Positions 37,662-49,201 of a stretch of DNA of 64,000 bases are shown piece after piece. The notes under the pieces are model-generated. The model ran no database searches. It saw nothing but the letters and a program-made list of their open reading frames with translations, and was not told the origin of the DNA. A program made the translations under genes and the position numbers. How positions within the stretch are numbered: the first letter of the stretch is position 1; the number at the start of each line of letters is the position of its first letter. Source of the stretch: Marinobacterium iners DSM 11526 (lineage in GTDB: Bacteria; Pseudomonadota; Gammaproteobacteria; Pseudomonadales; Balneatricaceae); the NCBI RefSeq assembly GCF_900107855.1, contig NZ_FNRJ01000013.1, positions 56,482 through 120,481 of the forward strand, read 5' to 3'.

Positions 37662-39779
37662 ATGCGCAGTATTCATTCTGTATTACATGCACTGCCCTTG
37701 GTTGCGGTATTGGCAGGGGCTTCATTTCAGCCTGTGTTTGCTGCACCGGTTACCGCCGATCGCTTGGTTAAAGCCGCCTCGGAAACGGGCAGCTGGCTGA
37801 CCCATGGGCGTGATTACCGTGAGCAGCGTTTCAGTCCTTTGCAGCAGATCAATACTGAAACCGTCGACCAGCTTGGGTTGAGCTGGTACCACGAGTTCGA
37901 ATCTACCCGTGGACTGGAAGCGACGCCTCTGGTGATTGATGGCGTACTTTACACTACCGGCAACTGGAACCATGTGTATGCGTTCGATGCAGTCAGTGGT
38001 GAGTTGTTGTGGGACTTTGATCCGGAAGTGGATCGAGCGGTCGGGATCAAACTGTGCTGTGATGCCGTCAACCGAGGCCTGGCTGCTTGGGGCAACAACC
38101 TCTATATGGGGACGCTGGATGGTCGCCTGATTGCAATGGATCGCGATACCGGCAAACCGGTCTGGACCGTCCAGACCACCGATCCGGACAAGTATTACTC
38201 CATCACCGGCGCGCCGCGCGTGGTGAAAGGAAAGGTGCTGATCGGTAACGGCGGTGGCGAGTTCGGTGTGCGCGGCTACTTCTCCGCCTACGATGCCGAG
38301 ACCGGTGATCAGGTCTGGCGTTTTTACACGGTTCCGGACGATCCTGCCAAAGAGACCAGTCCGATCCTTAAGGAAGTATCCTCTACCTGGAGCGGAGAGT
38401 GGTGGAAACTGGGCGGCGGCGGTACCGCCTGGGACTCCATGGCCTATGACCCGGAACTGGATCTTCTGTATGTGGGGGTTGGCAACGGCTCGCCCTGGAA
38501 CCGTGAAATTCGCAGCAATGGCGAGGGTGACAACCTGTTCCTGTCTTCCATCGTCGCGGTGCGCCCGGATACGGGTGAATACGTTTGGCATTATCAGACA
38601 ACACCCGGCGAAGAGTGGGATTACACCGCCACCCAGCACATGATCCTGGCGGATCTGGAGATTGATGGGCAGCTGCGCAAGGTACTGATGCAGGCGCCGA
38701 AAAACGGTAATTTCTACGTTCTGGACCGTGTGACGGGCAAGTTCATCTCTGCCAAAAACTACGTCAATGTGAACTGGATGACCGGCTTCGACGAAAACGG
38801 TCGCCCCCAGATCGTACCTGAAGCACGCTACGGCACCACCGGTAAGCCCTGGATCGCAGCACCTTCACCTTTCGGTGGCCACAACTGGCAGCCGATGAGC
38901 TTCAACCCCGAAACCGGACTGGTGTACTTCCCGACACGTGAAATGGGCTTCCCGTACGTGCCGGACACCAACTTTGATCCGGGCGAGAAGAAGGTCAACT
39001 TGGGTGCCGACCTGAATGCGGCTGCCATGCCGCAGGATCCGGCTATCAAGTCTGCCATCAAGGCCGCTACCAAGGGCCGTTTGGTTGCCTGGGACCCGAT
39101 TGCGCAGAAAGAAGCCTGGGGTGTGGATCAGCCCGTTCCTTGGAACGGCGGTACGCTGAGCACCTCCGGCGGTCTGGTGTTCCAGGGCGACGGCAAGGGC
39201 AATTTCAAGGCGTTCGACGCTCAGACCGGTGAGGAAAAATGGTCCTGGTTCGCCCAGACCGGCATTGTGGCTGCCCCTGTGAGCTACAGCGTCAACGGCA
39301 AGCAGTATGTTGCCATCATGGCAGGCTGGGGTGGTGCCGTACCGCTGGTGGTCGGTGGTGAGCTTCTGTCCGAATCTCTGGCGACCAAAACCAACCGTCT
39401 GCTGGTGTTTGGTCTGGGTGGCAAGGCACAGCTGCCTGAGTTCAAACAGGTTAACAAGCCACTGACACCCCCACCGGCAACGGCTGATGCTGAAACCGTG
39501 CAATTCGGCCAGAAGCAGTACCAGACGTACTGCACTACCTGTCACGGTGACTCTGCCGTCAGTGGTGGTGTGATACCGGACCTGCGTTATGCATCGGACT
39601 GGACCTTCCAGAACTGGGAAGCCATCGTGCTGGATGGCCTTTATAAAAACAGGGGCATGGTGCCGTTTGATGATGTGATCGATGCGACGGATGCACAGGC
39701 GATCAAATCCTATGTGATTCATCGTGCACACCAAACTCTGCAAGAGCTTGAACAACGCAACAAGGGAGAAACCAAATGA
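37662..39779 (+). CDS. PQQ-dependent quinohaemoprotein alcohol dehydrogenase (type II)
   Basis: This 705-residue periplasmic enzyme oxidises an alcohol or aldehyde using PQQ and passes electrons to a C-terminal haem c. Features: signal peptide ([17 protein letters not shown]), [16 protein letters not shown] start of the eight-bladed propeller, the adjacent-cysteine pair in [10 protein letters not shown] over [13 protein letters not shown] with the catalytic-base region, and CTTCH in the C-terminal cytochrome domain. The ATG at 37662 is preferred since AGGAGG ends 5 bases before it; an in-frame GTG at 37656 lies within that site. Its stop overlaps the pqqA start (ATGA), linking enzyme and cofactor synthesis. 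The substrate is unknown. Confidence 0.95.
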
Positions 39780-39850
39780 AGTGGACCAAACCTGCCTACA
39801 CTGATCTGCGCATCGGCTTCGAAGTCACCATGTACTTCGCCAACCGCTGA
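39776..39850 (+). CDS. pqqA: PQQ precursor peptide PqqA
   Basis: The 24-residue peptide [20 protein letters not shown] plus FANR contains the essential Glu and Tyr in the E-x3-Y pattern (EVTMY), which PqqE cross-links as the carbon skeleton of PQQ. The start overlaps the dehydrogenase stop by 4 bases. A hairpin directly downstream probably keeps pqqA transcripts more abundant than pqqBCDE. Confidence 0.97.
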
Positions 39851-39857
39851 GCACACG

Positions 39858-39883
39858 GCGGCCCTTCGGGGCCGCTTTTGCTT
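39858..39883 (+). terminator. Attenuator-like hairpin between pqqA and pqqB
   Basis: GCGGCCC-TTCG-GGGCCGC is a perfect 7-bp stem with the stable UUCG loop, followed by TTTTGCTT. It starts 8 bases after the pqqA stop. Partial termination here would favour pqqA over the downstream genes, as described in other pqq operons. Confidence 0.8.
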
Positions 39884-39919
39884 ACCGATCCTTTTTTACC
39901 CCAGCGGATACACACAATA

Positions 39920-40840
39920 ATGAAAATACAGATACTGGGCTCCGCCGCCGGGGGCGGCTTTCCGCAATGGAACTGCAACTGCGACAACTGCAAAGGCCTG
40001 CGCAACGGCACCCTCAATGCCAAGGCCCGTACCCAATCCTCCATCGCGGCCAGTCTCAACGGACGTGACTGGATCCTGTTCAACGCCTCACCGGATATCC
40101 GCGCTCAGCTGGAAAGCTTCGAGCCCCTGCAGCCCAAGCAGGGCAAACGCGATACCGGCATTGCGGCGGTCGTACTGATGGACAGCCAGATCGACCACAC
40201 CACCGGCCTGCTGATGCTGCGTGAAGGCTGCCCGCATCAGGTCTACTGCACCGACATGGTGAAGCAGGACCTGAGCACCGGCTTCCCGGTATTCAACATG
40301 CTGGAGCACTGGAACGGTGGCCTGAAGTGGAACCAGATCCCCAGCACCGACACCTACAACGAATTTACCATTGCCGAAGTGCCGGGCATTACTCTGACGG
40401 CCGTGCCGCTGCGCTCCAGCGCGCCGCCGTACTCGCCGCACCGCAACGACCCGCACCCCGGTGACAACATCGGTATGCTGCTGAAGGATGACGCCACCGG
40501 GCGTTCCCTGTTCTATGCACCGGGTCTTGGCCGGATCGAAGACCATCTGCGCCCGATTATGGAAGACGCCGACTGTCTGCTGGTGGATGGCACCCTCTGG
40601 CGCGAGGACGAGATGATCCACGCCGGCGTCGGTGACAAGCTGGGCGTGCACATGGGGCACCTGCCCCAATCAGGGGAAGAGGGCATGATCGCCTACCTGG
40701 ATACGCTGGATAAACCGCGCAAGGTGCTGATCCACATTAACAACACCAACCCGATCCTGATCGAAGACTCCCCCGAGCGGGGCGTGCTGAACGAACACGG
40801 CATCGAGGTCGCCTTTGACGGCATGAGCATTGAACTCTGA
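39920..40840 (+). CDS. pqqB: PQQ biosynthesis protein PqqB
   Basis: PqqB is a metallo-beta-lactamase-fold protein that acts as an iron hydroxylase on the diglutamate-tyrosine intermediate. The 306-residue protein begins [21 protein letters not shown] with the Cys-rich zinc site (CNCDNC) and has [14 protein letters not shown] and HMGHLPQSG. The ATG at 39920 gives the expected start; a frame extending to 39878 overlaps the hairpin. Confidence 0.97.
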   Translation: MKIQILGSAAGGGFPQWNCNCDNCKGLRNGTLNAKARTQSSIAASLNGRDWILFNASPDIRAQLESFEPLQPKQGKRDTGIAAVVLMDSQIDHTTGLLMLREGCPHQVYCTDMVKQDLSTGFPVFNMLEHWNGGLKWNQIPSTDTYNEFTIAEVPGITLTAVPLRSSAPPYSPHRNDPHPGDNIGMLLKDDATGRSLFYAPGLGRIEDHLRPIMEDADCLLVDGTLWREDEMIHAGVGDKLGVHMGHLPQSGEEGMIAYLDTLDKPRKVLIHINNTNPILIEDSPERGVLNEHGIEVAFDGMSIEL

Positions 40841-40851
40841 GGAGATCCGAC

Positions 40852-41610
40852 ATGAGCAACCGTGAACCCATGAGCCGCAGCGAATTCGAACAGGCCCTGC
40901 GCGCCAAAGGCGATCTCTACCACATTCACCACCCCTACCATGTGGCCATGTATGCCGGTCACTCCACCCCGGAACAGATCCGCGGCTGGGTCGCCAACCG
41001 CTTCTACTATCAGGTCAACATCCCGCTCAAGGATGCCGCCATTCTGGCCAACTGCCCGCACCGCGACGTACGCCGCCAGTGGCTGCAGCGGATCATGGAC
41101 CATGACGGGTACGACGGTGCCGTCGGTGGCATCGAAGCCTGGCTGCAGCTGGGCGAAGCCGTAGGCCTCACACGCGAAGAGATCCTGTCCCACGAGCATG
41201 TACTGCCCGGTGTGCGCTTTGCGGTGGATGCCTACGTCAACTTCGCCCGCCGCGCCACCTGGCAGGAAGCGGCCAGCTCCTCGCTGACCGAACTCTTTGC
41301 CCCGCACATCCACCAGTCCCGTCTCGACACCTGGCCCACGCACTATCCGTGGATCAAGGCCGAGGGCTACCAGTACTTCCGCAACCGCCTCACCGAAGCA
41401 CGCCGCGATGTGGAACACGGCCTGCAGATCACCCTGGATCACTACACCACCCGCGAGCAGCAGGAGCGGATGCTGGAGGTCCTGCAGTTCAAGCTGGATG
41501 TGCTTTGGAGTATGCTCGATGCCATGACCATGGCGTACGAACTGGAACGCCCGCCATACCACACGGTCACACAAGAGAAGATCTACCACCGAGGCCTGTT
41601 CAATGACTAA
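40852..41610 (+). CDS. pqqC: PQQ synthase PqqC
   Basis: PqqC is a cofactorless oxidase of the haem-oxygenase fold that carries out ring closure and the final oxidation to PQQ. The 252-residue protein shows [34 protein letters not shown] and the C-terminal [12 protein letters not shown], all typical of the family. It starts 11 bases after the pqqB stop with GGAG and overlaps pqqD by 8 bases. Confidence 0.97.
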   Translation: MSNREPMSRSEFEQALRAKGDLYHIHHPYHVAMYAGHSTPEQIRGWVANRFYYQVNIPLKDAAILANCPHRDVRRQWLQRIMDHDGYDGAVGGIEAWLQLGEAVGLTREEILSHEHVLPGVRFAVDAYVNFARRATWQEAASSSLTELFAPHIHQSRLDTWPTHYPWIKAEGYQYFRNRLTEARRDVEHGLQITLDHYTTREQQERMLEVLQFKLDVLWSMLDAMTMAYELERPPYHTVTQEKIYHRGLFND

Positions 41611-41881
41611 ACCGGCGCTGGACCAAATCCCAAAGCTGAACGCCATGTTCCGCTTCCAGTGGGAAGAGGCGCAGAACTGCCATGTGCTGCTGTACCCGGA
41701 AGGGATGATCAAACTCAACGACAGCGCCGGCGCCATCCTCAGTGAAGTGAATGGCGAGCAGGACTGCGCCGCCATCATCCAGGCACTGGAAACCCGCTTC
41801 CCCGACGCCGGTGAACTGGGGCCGGATGTACTGGAGTTCCTAGCCATCGCCCATGAGCAGAACTGGATCGGCTATGTCTGA
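41603..41881 (+). CDS. pqqD: PqqA-binding chaperone PqqD
   Basis: PqqD binds the PqqA peptide and presents it to PqqE. The 92-residue winged-helix (RRE-type) protein shows [24 protein letters not shown] and [14 protein letters not shown], standard for the family. It overlaps pqqC and pqqE starts by 8 bases each, consistent with tight co-translation. Confidence 0.95.
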   Translation: MTKPALDQIPKLNAMFRFQWEEAQNCHVLLYPEGMIKLNDSAGAILSEVNGEQDCAAIIQALETRFPDAGELGPDVLEFLAIAHEQNWIGYV

Positions 41882-43037
41882 GCTCAAGTCTGAACACGCG
41901 TCCACACAACAGCAGACACCCCAACACCAAAGCCAACCGCTCTGGCTGCTGGCGGAACTGACTTACAAATGCCCGCTGCAGTGCCCCTACTGCAGCAACC
42001 CGCTGGACTTTGCCGCCCATGGCGAAGAACTCACCACCGATCAGTGGATCGACGTGTTCCGTCAGGCCCGCAAGATGGGCGCGGCGCAGCTGGGCTTCTC
42101 CGGTGGCGAGCCGCTGGTACGGCGGGATCTGGAACAGCTGATCGCCGAGGCACGTTCGCTGGGCTACTACACCAACCTGATCACCTCCGGCATCGGCCTC
42201 AACGCGGACCGCATCGCCGCCTTCCGTGAAGCAGGGCTGGACCATATCCAGATCAGCTTCCAGGCCTCGGACGAAACCGTCAACAACATGCTGGCCGGCT
42301 CCAGCAAGGCGTTTGAGCAGAAGCTGAAAATGGCCCGTGAAGTGAAGGCCCAGGGCTATCCCATGGTGCTCAACTTCGTCACCCACAAGCACAACATCGA
42401 CCGGATCGACCGCATCATTGAGTTGTGTGTGGAACTGGAAGCCGACTTTGTCGAACTGGCCACCTGCCAGTACTACGGCTGGGCCTACGAAAACAAGGAA
42501 GCCCTGCTGCCGACGCAAGCACAGCTGGAACGGGCCGAGCGCATCACCAACGAATACCGTGACAAGCTCGCCGCTGAAGGTAACCCGATCAAACTGATCT
42601 TCGTGACGCCGGATTACTACGAAGAGCGGCCGAAGAAGTGCATGAACGGCTGGGGCGAAATCTTCCTCACCGTGACGCCGGACGGCACTGCACTGCCATG
42701 TCACAGTGCTCGCATGCTGCCGATCGAGTTCCCCAATGTGAAGGACAATACCCTGCAGCATATCTGGCACGAGTCGTTCGGGTTTAACCACTTCCGCGGC
42801 GATGACTGGATGCAAGAGCCTTGCCGCTCCTGTAACGAAAAGGAAAACGATCTGGGCGGCTGTCGCTGCCAGGCCTATATGCTGGCCGGTGATATGAACG
42901 CAGCGGACCCGGTGTGCAGCAAATCACCGCATCACCAGACGATCCTCGATGCCCGTGCCGCCGCCGAGCAGAGCGGTGAGGATACGCCGATCACCTTCCG
43001 CAACGAGCGCAACTCACGGGTGTTTGCGCGTGGGTGA
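41874..43037 (+). CDS. pqqE: Radical SAM PqqA maturase PqqE
   Basis: PqqE forms the Glu-Tyr carbon-carbon bond in PqqA. The 387-residue enzyme has the radical SAM Cx3Cx2C site (CPLQCPYC, residues 33-40), [12 protein letters not shown], and C-terminal SPASM cysteines ([25 protein letters not shown]). The ATG at 41874 overlaps the pqqD stop; an in-frame start at 41853 is less likely. No pqqF or other protease gene follows, so PqqA processing must rely on a gene elsewhere. Confidence 0.97.
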   Translation: MSELKSEHASTQQQTPQHQSQPLWLLAELTYKCPLQCPYCSNPLDFAAHGEELTTDQWIDVFRQARKMGAAQLGFSGGEPLVRRDLEQLIAEARSLGYYTNLITSGIGLNADRIAAFREAGLDHIQISFQASDETVNNMLAGSSKAFEQKLKMAREVKAQGYPMVLNFVTHKHNIDRIDRIIELCVELEADFVELATCQYYGWAYENKEALLPTQAQLERAERITNEYRDKLAAEGNPIKLIFVTPDYYEERPKKCMNGWGEIFLTVTPDGTALPCHSARMLPIEFPNVKDNTLQHIWHESFGFNHFRGDDWMQEPCRSCNEKENDLGGCRCQAYMLAGDMNAADPVCSKSPHHQTILDARAAAEQSGEDTPITFRNERNSRVFARG

Positions 43038-43066
43038 AAAGGCAACTGAATGACATCAGCCCAGCA

Positions 43067-43612
43067 TCAGGGCTTTTTCTTATAGGCCGCTTTCAGCTGT
43101 TCGACCCACTCGGGATCAAAGGTGCTTTGATCGGTGTCGATACCCAGCGCTTCAAGTCGGGTTGCGTGTGCTCGGCTCTCTGGCAGCAGATCGGCCAAGG
43201 CGCTTTCGTGGTTTTCGAGCCGATACATCTGCTCCAGACCCTGGTGATAGAAACGCATCGCTTTCATTGCCACCGGATCTTGTGCCTCAACGCCCGCATT
43301 AAGCTGGTGCATGATGTTGGTCAGGCTCATCAGGCAACGCTTGAGTTGCCAGTTGTAGCGGGCTGATTCCATCCAGGGCTGTTGCAGATAAACCAGCCTG
43401 AAAATCGCACTGGTCACAACGACACCGGCAATCACGCCGGCCAGATTCCAGCGGAAGTTACCCCCTTCAGGGCTGCCAAAAATTTTCACGCTGAGCGTGG
43501 CGAGGATCATGGCGGTGACGGCAAAAGTGCCCATCACTATCAGGTTGCTCTTGCGGGTTTCCTGACGGAACTGCTCGGGGTTGCGGGGTTCAAGGGTAAA
43601 GGGGGCAGACAT
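43067..43612 (-). CDS. DUF3087 inner-membrane protein
   Basis: A 181-residue protein with two membrane segments (about residues 25-45 and 55-75) and a helical cytoplasmic C-terminus (RYNWQLKRCLMSLTNIMHQL and following), matching the DUF3087 pattern. No function is known. It is convergent with pqqE with 29 bases between stops. Confidence 0.82.
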   Translation of the reverse strand: MSAPFTLEPRNPEQFRQETRKSNLIVMGTFAVTAMILATLSVKIFGSPEGGNFRWNLAGVIAGVVVTSAIFRLVYLQQPWMESARYNWQLKRCLMSLTNIMHQLNAGVEAQDPVAMKAMRFYHQGLEQMYRLENHESALADLLPESRAHATRLEALGIDTDQSTFDPEWVEQLKAAYKKKP

Positions 43613-43774
43613 GGTAGGCTCGCGCAGAAATATCGTGCTGAGGGTAACAGGAATCGTTCGAGTGGCAAAGCGGCAGCAAAATGATAAAGGTACCTGGATC
43701 TGCGCCAGGATATTGGTGTGGGCAATACTGTGAACTGCACAACTCGATGGAACACGCTGTGATAATTAATGATG

Positions 43775-44698
43775 TTAAAGGTCCAGCCCGTAGCAGGGTG
43801 TATCGTGGTCCAGCTCAGTGATCAGCCGGCTCAGTAGCTCCTGAACCCTGAGCATTTCCGGGCGTCCCTCCTGCTCGGCTCGTGACCAGAGTGCCAGGTC
43901 GCGCCGGGGGCCGGGTTGGCCTTCTACCTTGATCATCTGTTCCGGTGCTACCTCACCGGTCATCAACGTCAGTCGTGCTGGCAGGCGCACCAGCAGATCG
44001 GTGGTGTTGAGCAGGTGCAGCAGCGAGCGGATACTTCCGGTCAGTGCCATTCTTGCGGCCTGTGGTTCTGTCAGTGCACGTTGGGTATCGAGAAAACCAG
44101 CACTTGCACCGGCGATCATCCAGCGGTGCTGTGCCATTTCTTCACGAGAGACCGGCAGTTGGCGTCCTATCAGCTTTGACAGCTTTCCGGCAAAGATGCC
44201 AGTACGGTCGCGAAACAGAATTTCGCGCTGTAGTGCGCTTTGTGCCACCGACAGGTGGGCGTGTGAAATCAGAAAGTCAAGCTTGCCCTCCTGTAACATC
44301 TCGATCTGAGCTGCTGCGGAAGCGGTGCGCAGATGAAACACAAACCGATTCTCACGCAGTAGCTCGGATGTCAGTCGACTGACCGCCGCGAACTCAAGCA
44401 AAGGATCGATGCCGATGACGAACTCGTGGTGGTAACCACTGTGCCACTGCCTGATTACCTCTTTACCATGTTCTGACTCCGCCAGTATGCGCTCGCCAAT
44501 CTGAGCCAGCCGTGCACCTATCTCAGTGGGTTCGACGCCGTAGCGGGTGCGGATGAGTAAAGGGGCGCCCACTTTCATTTCCAGCTGTTTGATGCTGCGT
44601 GTCAGGGTAGGTTGGGTAATGTACAGCTGTTCGCAGGCGCGGCTGATAGAGCCCTGTTTGACGACTATCGCCAGTTGCTGCAGCAAATTGGGGTTCAT
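43775..44698 (-). CDS. LysR-family regulator divergent from the hydroxybenzoate hydroxylase gene
   Basis: This 307-residue protein has an N-terminal LysR helix-turn-helix (NLLQQLAIVVKQGSISRACEQLYITQPTLTRSIKQLE) and a C-terminal effector domain. It is divergent from the flavin hydroxylase gene at 44794, 95 bases apart, and so probably activates it in response to its aromatic substrate. The intergenic region contains a short dyad AGATGAATCT (44744-44753), too short to call an operator alone. Confidence 0.92.
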   Translation of the reverse strand: MNPNLLQQLAIVVKQGSISRACEQLYITQPTLTRSIKQLEMKVGAPLLIRTRYGVEPTEIGARLAQIGERILAESEHGKEVIRQWHSGYHHEFVIGIDPLLEFAAVSRLTSELLRENRFVFHLRTASAAAQIEMLQEGKLDFLISHAHLSVAQSALQREILFRDRTGIFAGKLSKLIGRQLPVSREEMAQHRWMIAGASAGFLDTQRALTEPQAARMALTGSIRSLLHLLNTTDLLVRLPARLTLMTGEVAPEQMIKVEGQPGPRRDLALWSRAEQEGRPEMLRVQELLSRLITELDHDTPCYGLDL

Positions 44699-44793
44699 AT
44701 GCGTTTTCTTTTAGTCTGGTGTTAAAAACCTATTTTTGCTGATAGATGAATCTGTTTAAAGTGATTCGCACAATAAATAGAGGAGAACATCCA

Positions 44794-46725
44794 ATGCAGT
44801 TTCATCTTAATGGTTTTCATCCAGGCGACCCTCGTTTCAATGATCCGCAGGATGCAGTCGTGGCGCCGCCGATCAAGCGCCCGCTGCCGGATCAGGTTGA
44901 TGTCCTGATCGTGGGTTGTGGCCCTGCCGGTCTGAATCTGGCGGCTCAACTGTCCAGGTTCGGCCTCGATATTGCCATTATTGACCAGAAAGATGATCGT
45001 CTGCTGGTCGGTCAGGCTGATGGTATCGCCTGCCGTACCGTAGAGATGTTCCAGGCTTACGGGTTTGCCAATCAGATCATCCAGGAAGCCTATCAGGTCA
45101 ATGAGGCCGCGTTCTGGAAACCGGATGCCGACAATCCGGATCAGATCGCTCGCAGCAGCAAGGTACAGGATGTGGCCGATGATCTGTCTGAAATGCCGCA
45201 TCTGATCATCAACCAGGCACGCGTGCACGACATGTTCCTGGATGTGATGCGCCAGAGCCCGAGCAAGGTTGAGCCGCATTATCAGCGTCGCCTTTTGGAT
45301 CTGGAGATTGATCACAACGGCGGTGAGTATCCGGTAACCGCGACAGTCGAGCGTCTGGTGAACTTCTCCCAGTACAGCCAAGTGGTGGAAACCGTCAAGG
45401 CCAAGTACGTGGTCGGCTGTGATGGTGCTCGCTCCAGCGTGCGTACCGCCATTGGCAAGGAACTGGTCGGCGATGCGCTTAACCAGGCCTGGGGCGTGAT
45501 GGATGTACTGCTCAACACCGATTTCCCGGATATCCGTCTCAAGTCACTGATTCACTCCAACAACGAAGGCAACATGCTGATCATCCCGCGTGAGGGTGGT
45601 TACATGGTGCGTCTGTATATCGAGCTGGACAAGCTGAACGAAAACCAGCGTGTAGCCCGTGATCAGATGACAGCTGATGTGCTTATTGCCGCTGCCAACC
45701 GTGTGATGAAGCCCTACACCCTGGACGTGAAAGAAGTTGCCTGGTGGAGCGTGTACGAAATCGGTCAGCGCATCACCACCGCGTTTGACGATTCCGACGA
45801 AGGCCACATGCCGCGTGTGTTCCTGGCCGGCGATGCCTGCCACACCCACAGCCCGAAAGCGGGTCAGGGTCTGAACACCTCGGTAATGGATACCTGGAAT
45901 CTGGGCTGGAAACTGGCGCACGTGCTGACCGGTCTGGCCAATGAAAATATCCTCAAAACCTATTCCGACGAGCGTCGCGAGTACGGTCAGGCATTGATCG
46001 ATTTCGACCGCGAGTTTTCACGCATGTTTAGCGCCAAGCCGAAGTCGGCCGAGAACCCGGACGGTGTTGATCCGGCCGAGTTCCAGCGCTACTTCCAGCT
46101 GTTTGGTGAGTACACCGCCGGTGTTTCCATTCAGTACCGTCCGTCGATCATGGTCAGCGAAGGTGCGCATCAATCATTGGCAACCGGTCTGACTGTGGGC
46201 AAGCGTTTCCACTCTGCACCGGTGGTGCGTCAGGGTGACGCCAAGCCGATGCAACTGGGGCACTGCCATCTGGCCGATGGTGCCTACCGCGTGTACGCCT
46301 TTGCCGGCAATGCTGAACCGATGTCCGATCAGTGCGGCGTCAGGGCGCTGTGCGAGTTCCTGGCCAACGATGTCAATTCGCCGCTGAAGAAGTACACACC
46401 GGCCGGTGCCGACGCGGATTCCGTCATTGACGTACGTGCCGTATTCCAGCAACACCATCAGGCGGTTGAAACCGACACCTTGCACCCAGTGCTGTCACCG
46501 CGCAAGGGCAAGTACGGTCTGCGCGACTTCGAAAAGGTATTCTGTGTCGACAGCCGTCCGGAATCGTCCGGAGGTGGCAAGAACATCTACGATATGCGCG
46601 GTATCGACAAAAAGCAGGGGTGTGTAGTGATTGTACGCCCGGATCAATATGTGGCGGAGGTACTGCCACTGGATGATTACAAGGGGTTCTGTGATTTCTT
46701 CAGCAATGTGTTGCTGGAGGCCTGA
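44794..46725 (+). CDS. FAD aromatic hydroxylase, 3-hydroxybenzoate 4-monooxygenase-like
   Basis: This 643-residue class A flavoprotein of the phenol-hydroxylase branch has DVLIVGCGPAGLNLAAQL for FAD, VGCDGARSSVRTAIG, and VFLAGDACHTHSPKAGQGLNTSVMDTWNLGWKL, then a C-terminal thioredoxin-like domain. Length and segments match MobA-type 3-hydroxybenzoate 4-hydroxylases, which make protocatechuate; phenol 2-monooxygenase is the alternative. The nearby protocatechuate 4,5-pathway favours MobA. The ATG at 44794 follows AGAGGAGAA. A divergent LysR gene is adjacent and a strong terminator follows. Confidence 0.83.
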   Translation: MQFHLNGFHPGDPRFNDPQDAVVAPPIKRPLPDQVDVLIVGCGPAGLNLAAQLSRFGLDIAIIDQKDDRLLVGQADGIACRTVEMFQAYGFANQIIQEAYQVNEAAFWKPDADNPDQIARSSKVQDVADDLSEMPHLIINQARVHDMFLDVMRQSPSKVEPHYQRRLLDLEIDHNGGEYPVTATVERLVNFSQYSQVVETVKAKYVVGCDGARSSVRTAIGKELVGDALNQAWGVMDVLLNTDFPDIRLKSLIHSNNEGNMLIIPREGGYMVRLYIELDKLNENQRVARDQMTADVLIAAANRVMKPYTLDVKEVAWWSVYEIGQRITTAFDDSDEGHMPRVFLAGDACHTHSPKAGQGLNTSVMDTWNLGWKLAHVLTGLANENILKTYSDERREYGQALIDFDREFSRMFSAKPKSAENPDGVDPAEFQRYFQLFGEYTAGVSIQYRPSIMVSEGAHQSLATGLTVGKRFHSAPVVRQGDAKPMQLGHCHLADGAYRVYAFAGNAEPMSDQCGVRALCEFLANDVNSPLKKYTPAGADADSVIDVRAVFQQHHQAVETDTLHPVLSPRKGKYGLRDFEKVFCVDSRPESSGGGKNIYDMRGIDKKQGCVVIVRPDQYVAEVLPLDDYKGFCDFFSNVLLEA

Positions 46726-46753
46726 TTTCAGCAATAGGACCCTTGCCGGTAAT

Positions 46754-46800
46754 TGAAAAAGGGGGGCAGGATAGCATTACTATCCTGCCCCCCTTTTTCA
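46754..46800. terminator. Bidirectional terminator between the hydroxylase gene and pobA
   Basis: A perfect 21-bp inverted repeat (arms 46754-46774 and 46780-46800, core GGGGGGCAGGATAG) with loop CATTA has A-runs on the left and T-runs on the right, so it can terminate both convergent genes. Confidence 0.95.
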
Positions 46801-46849
46801 TGAAAAATAAGTTCTGAAAGGCATGCTTTCAGATATGCGCTCGTTGTTA

Positions 46850-48079
<1,230 letters not shown>

Positions 48080-48104
48080 TTATAATATTTGATCATGTTG
48101 AAAG

Positions 48105-48116
48105 GGGTGTTCACCC
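48105..48116. promoter_or_regulatory. Candidate operator in the pobA promoter
   Basis: GGGTGTTCACCC is a perfect dyad (5-bp arms, TT centre) 35-46 bases upstream of the pobA ATG. On the minus strand a TATTAT -10-like element lies between it and the gene, with no good -35, as expected of an activator-dependent promoter. Confidence 0.4.
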
Positions 48117-48223
48117 AGTCACTATGATTCAATACAGAGCACTCTCGATGAATGGAGAAAGTCGACGCTTGCAGGTACATTTCAAACACTGAGTTAGCAT
48201 CGCAATGTGTGGGCGGGTTCGCT

Positions 48224-49126
48224 TCAGCTTTGTTCGCGGTGCTCACGGAACACGGATGGAGTGGTGCCGATACGGCGTTTGAAAAAGCGCGAAAAGTAGG
48301 CTGGGTCAGAAAAGCCCAGCTCATAGGCTATCAATGACACAGGTGCCGATGAATAGATCAGCATGCGCTGGGCTTCAAGCGCTAAGCGATCCTGAATCAA
48401 GTCACCGGCGCTCTTGCCGGCAACCGCCTTGCATGCCCGGTTAAGACCAATAGTGGTTGTACATAAAGCCTCTGCATAAAACTGACAGGACTGGTGTTCC
48501 CGGTAGTGCTTTTCGATCAGTTCACACAGTTGCTGATAACGGGTTTCATATTGGCTAACACTGCGTTGACGACGGTTGGCATGTAAATGACGCCCCATCT
48601 TGATCAAGATCGAGAATAGCAGACACTCGAACAACTGCTGTTTGCCCGGCTGGTTATGACTGTATTCATACACGAGTTGTTCAAGTGTTTGGTCAATAAA
48701 CAGTTGATCTGCCTGGTGATCGCATAACAGTATTGCGTGTGCAGAGCGCATCAGCTCTTCCTGAAGGTTTAAGCTTCGCCCCATACGGTCTTCGCTTATT
48801 AACAGACGCGATAATGTAATTACAAAGCCGGTTGTAACATCATGCTCAAACTCAAAGCCATGTGCGACCGATGGAGGAATGGTAAAGAGACAGGGGCCTT
48901 CAAAGGCATGCTCCTGGCCGTCAAGGTGAGCGCGAACAGCACCGCTGTGCACGTAAACCAGTTGGAACATGCGCGGGTGGCTGTGAATTCCGATGTTCCA
49001 GTTGAAAAGGCGCGCACGGGACTTGATATCCTCGATATGGAAAAACTCGGGATCTTTGAGAGAGGGCGCCTCGCTGTAGAGTGAATAGGTCGATATGCCC
49101 GATAGGCGAGACGAAGCCGTATGCAT
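48224..49126 (-). CDS. pobR: AraC-family regulator, PobR-like
   Basis: The 300-residue protein has a cupin-type sensor domain (NIGIHSHPRMFQLVYVHSGAV) and two AraC helix-turn-helix motifs at the C-terminus (CQFYAEALCTTTIGLNRACKAVAGKS; VSLIAYELGFSDPAYFSRFFKRRIG). The start at 49126 (MHTASSRL) follows GGAGG. Its place directly upstream of pobA makes it the likely activator responding to 4-hydroxybenzoate, as for AraC-type PobR of Pseudomonas and Azotobacter. Confidence 0.85.
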   Translation of the reverse strand: MHTASSRLSGISTYSLYSEAPSLKDPEFFHIEDIKSRARLFNWNIGIHSHPRMFQLVYVHSGAVRAHLDGQEHAFEGPCLFTIPPSVAHGFEFEHDVTTGFVITLSRLLISEDRMGRSLNLQEELMRSAHAILLCDHQADQLFIDQTLEQLVYEYSHNQPGKQQLFECLLFSILIKMGRHLHANRRQRSVSQYETRYQQLCELIEKHYREHQSCQFYAEALCTTTIGLNRACKAVAGKSAGDLIQDRLALEAQRMLIYSSAPVSLIAYELGFSDPAYFSRFFKRRIGTTPSVFREHREQS

Positions 49127-49157
49127 GACGTGAGGCCTCCGGTTGAAAGTACAAGAA

Positions 49158-49190
49158 GGGCTTGAGGCCGTTATTGGTAGCCTCAAGCCC
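49158..49190 (-). terminator. Terminator-like hairpin after the ligC-TRAP unit
   Basis: GGGCTTGAGGC and GCCTCAAGCCC form a perfect 11-bp stem with an 11-base loop, 12 bases past the dctM stop on the minus strand, then TTCTTGTACTTT. It also lies in the pobR leader region. Confidence 0.65.
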
Positions 49191-49201
49191 AGGGTGCTCT
49201 G

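Noticed and set aside
37722..39755. Two long minus-strand frames opposite the PQQ dehydrogenase
   Set aside because: Antisense shadows of a gene with complete PQQ and haem motifs.
40693..42815. Long minus-strand open frames opposite pqqC, pqqD and pqqE
   Set aside because: They overlap a complete conserved pqq operon; the frames arise from GC-biased third positions.
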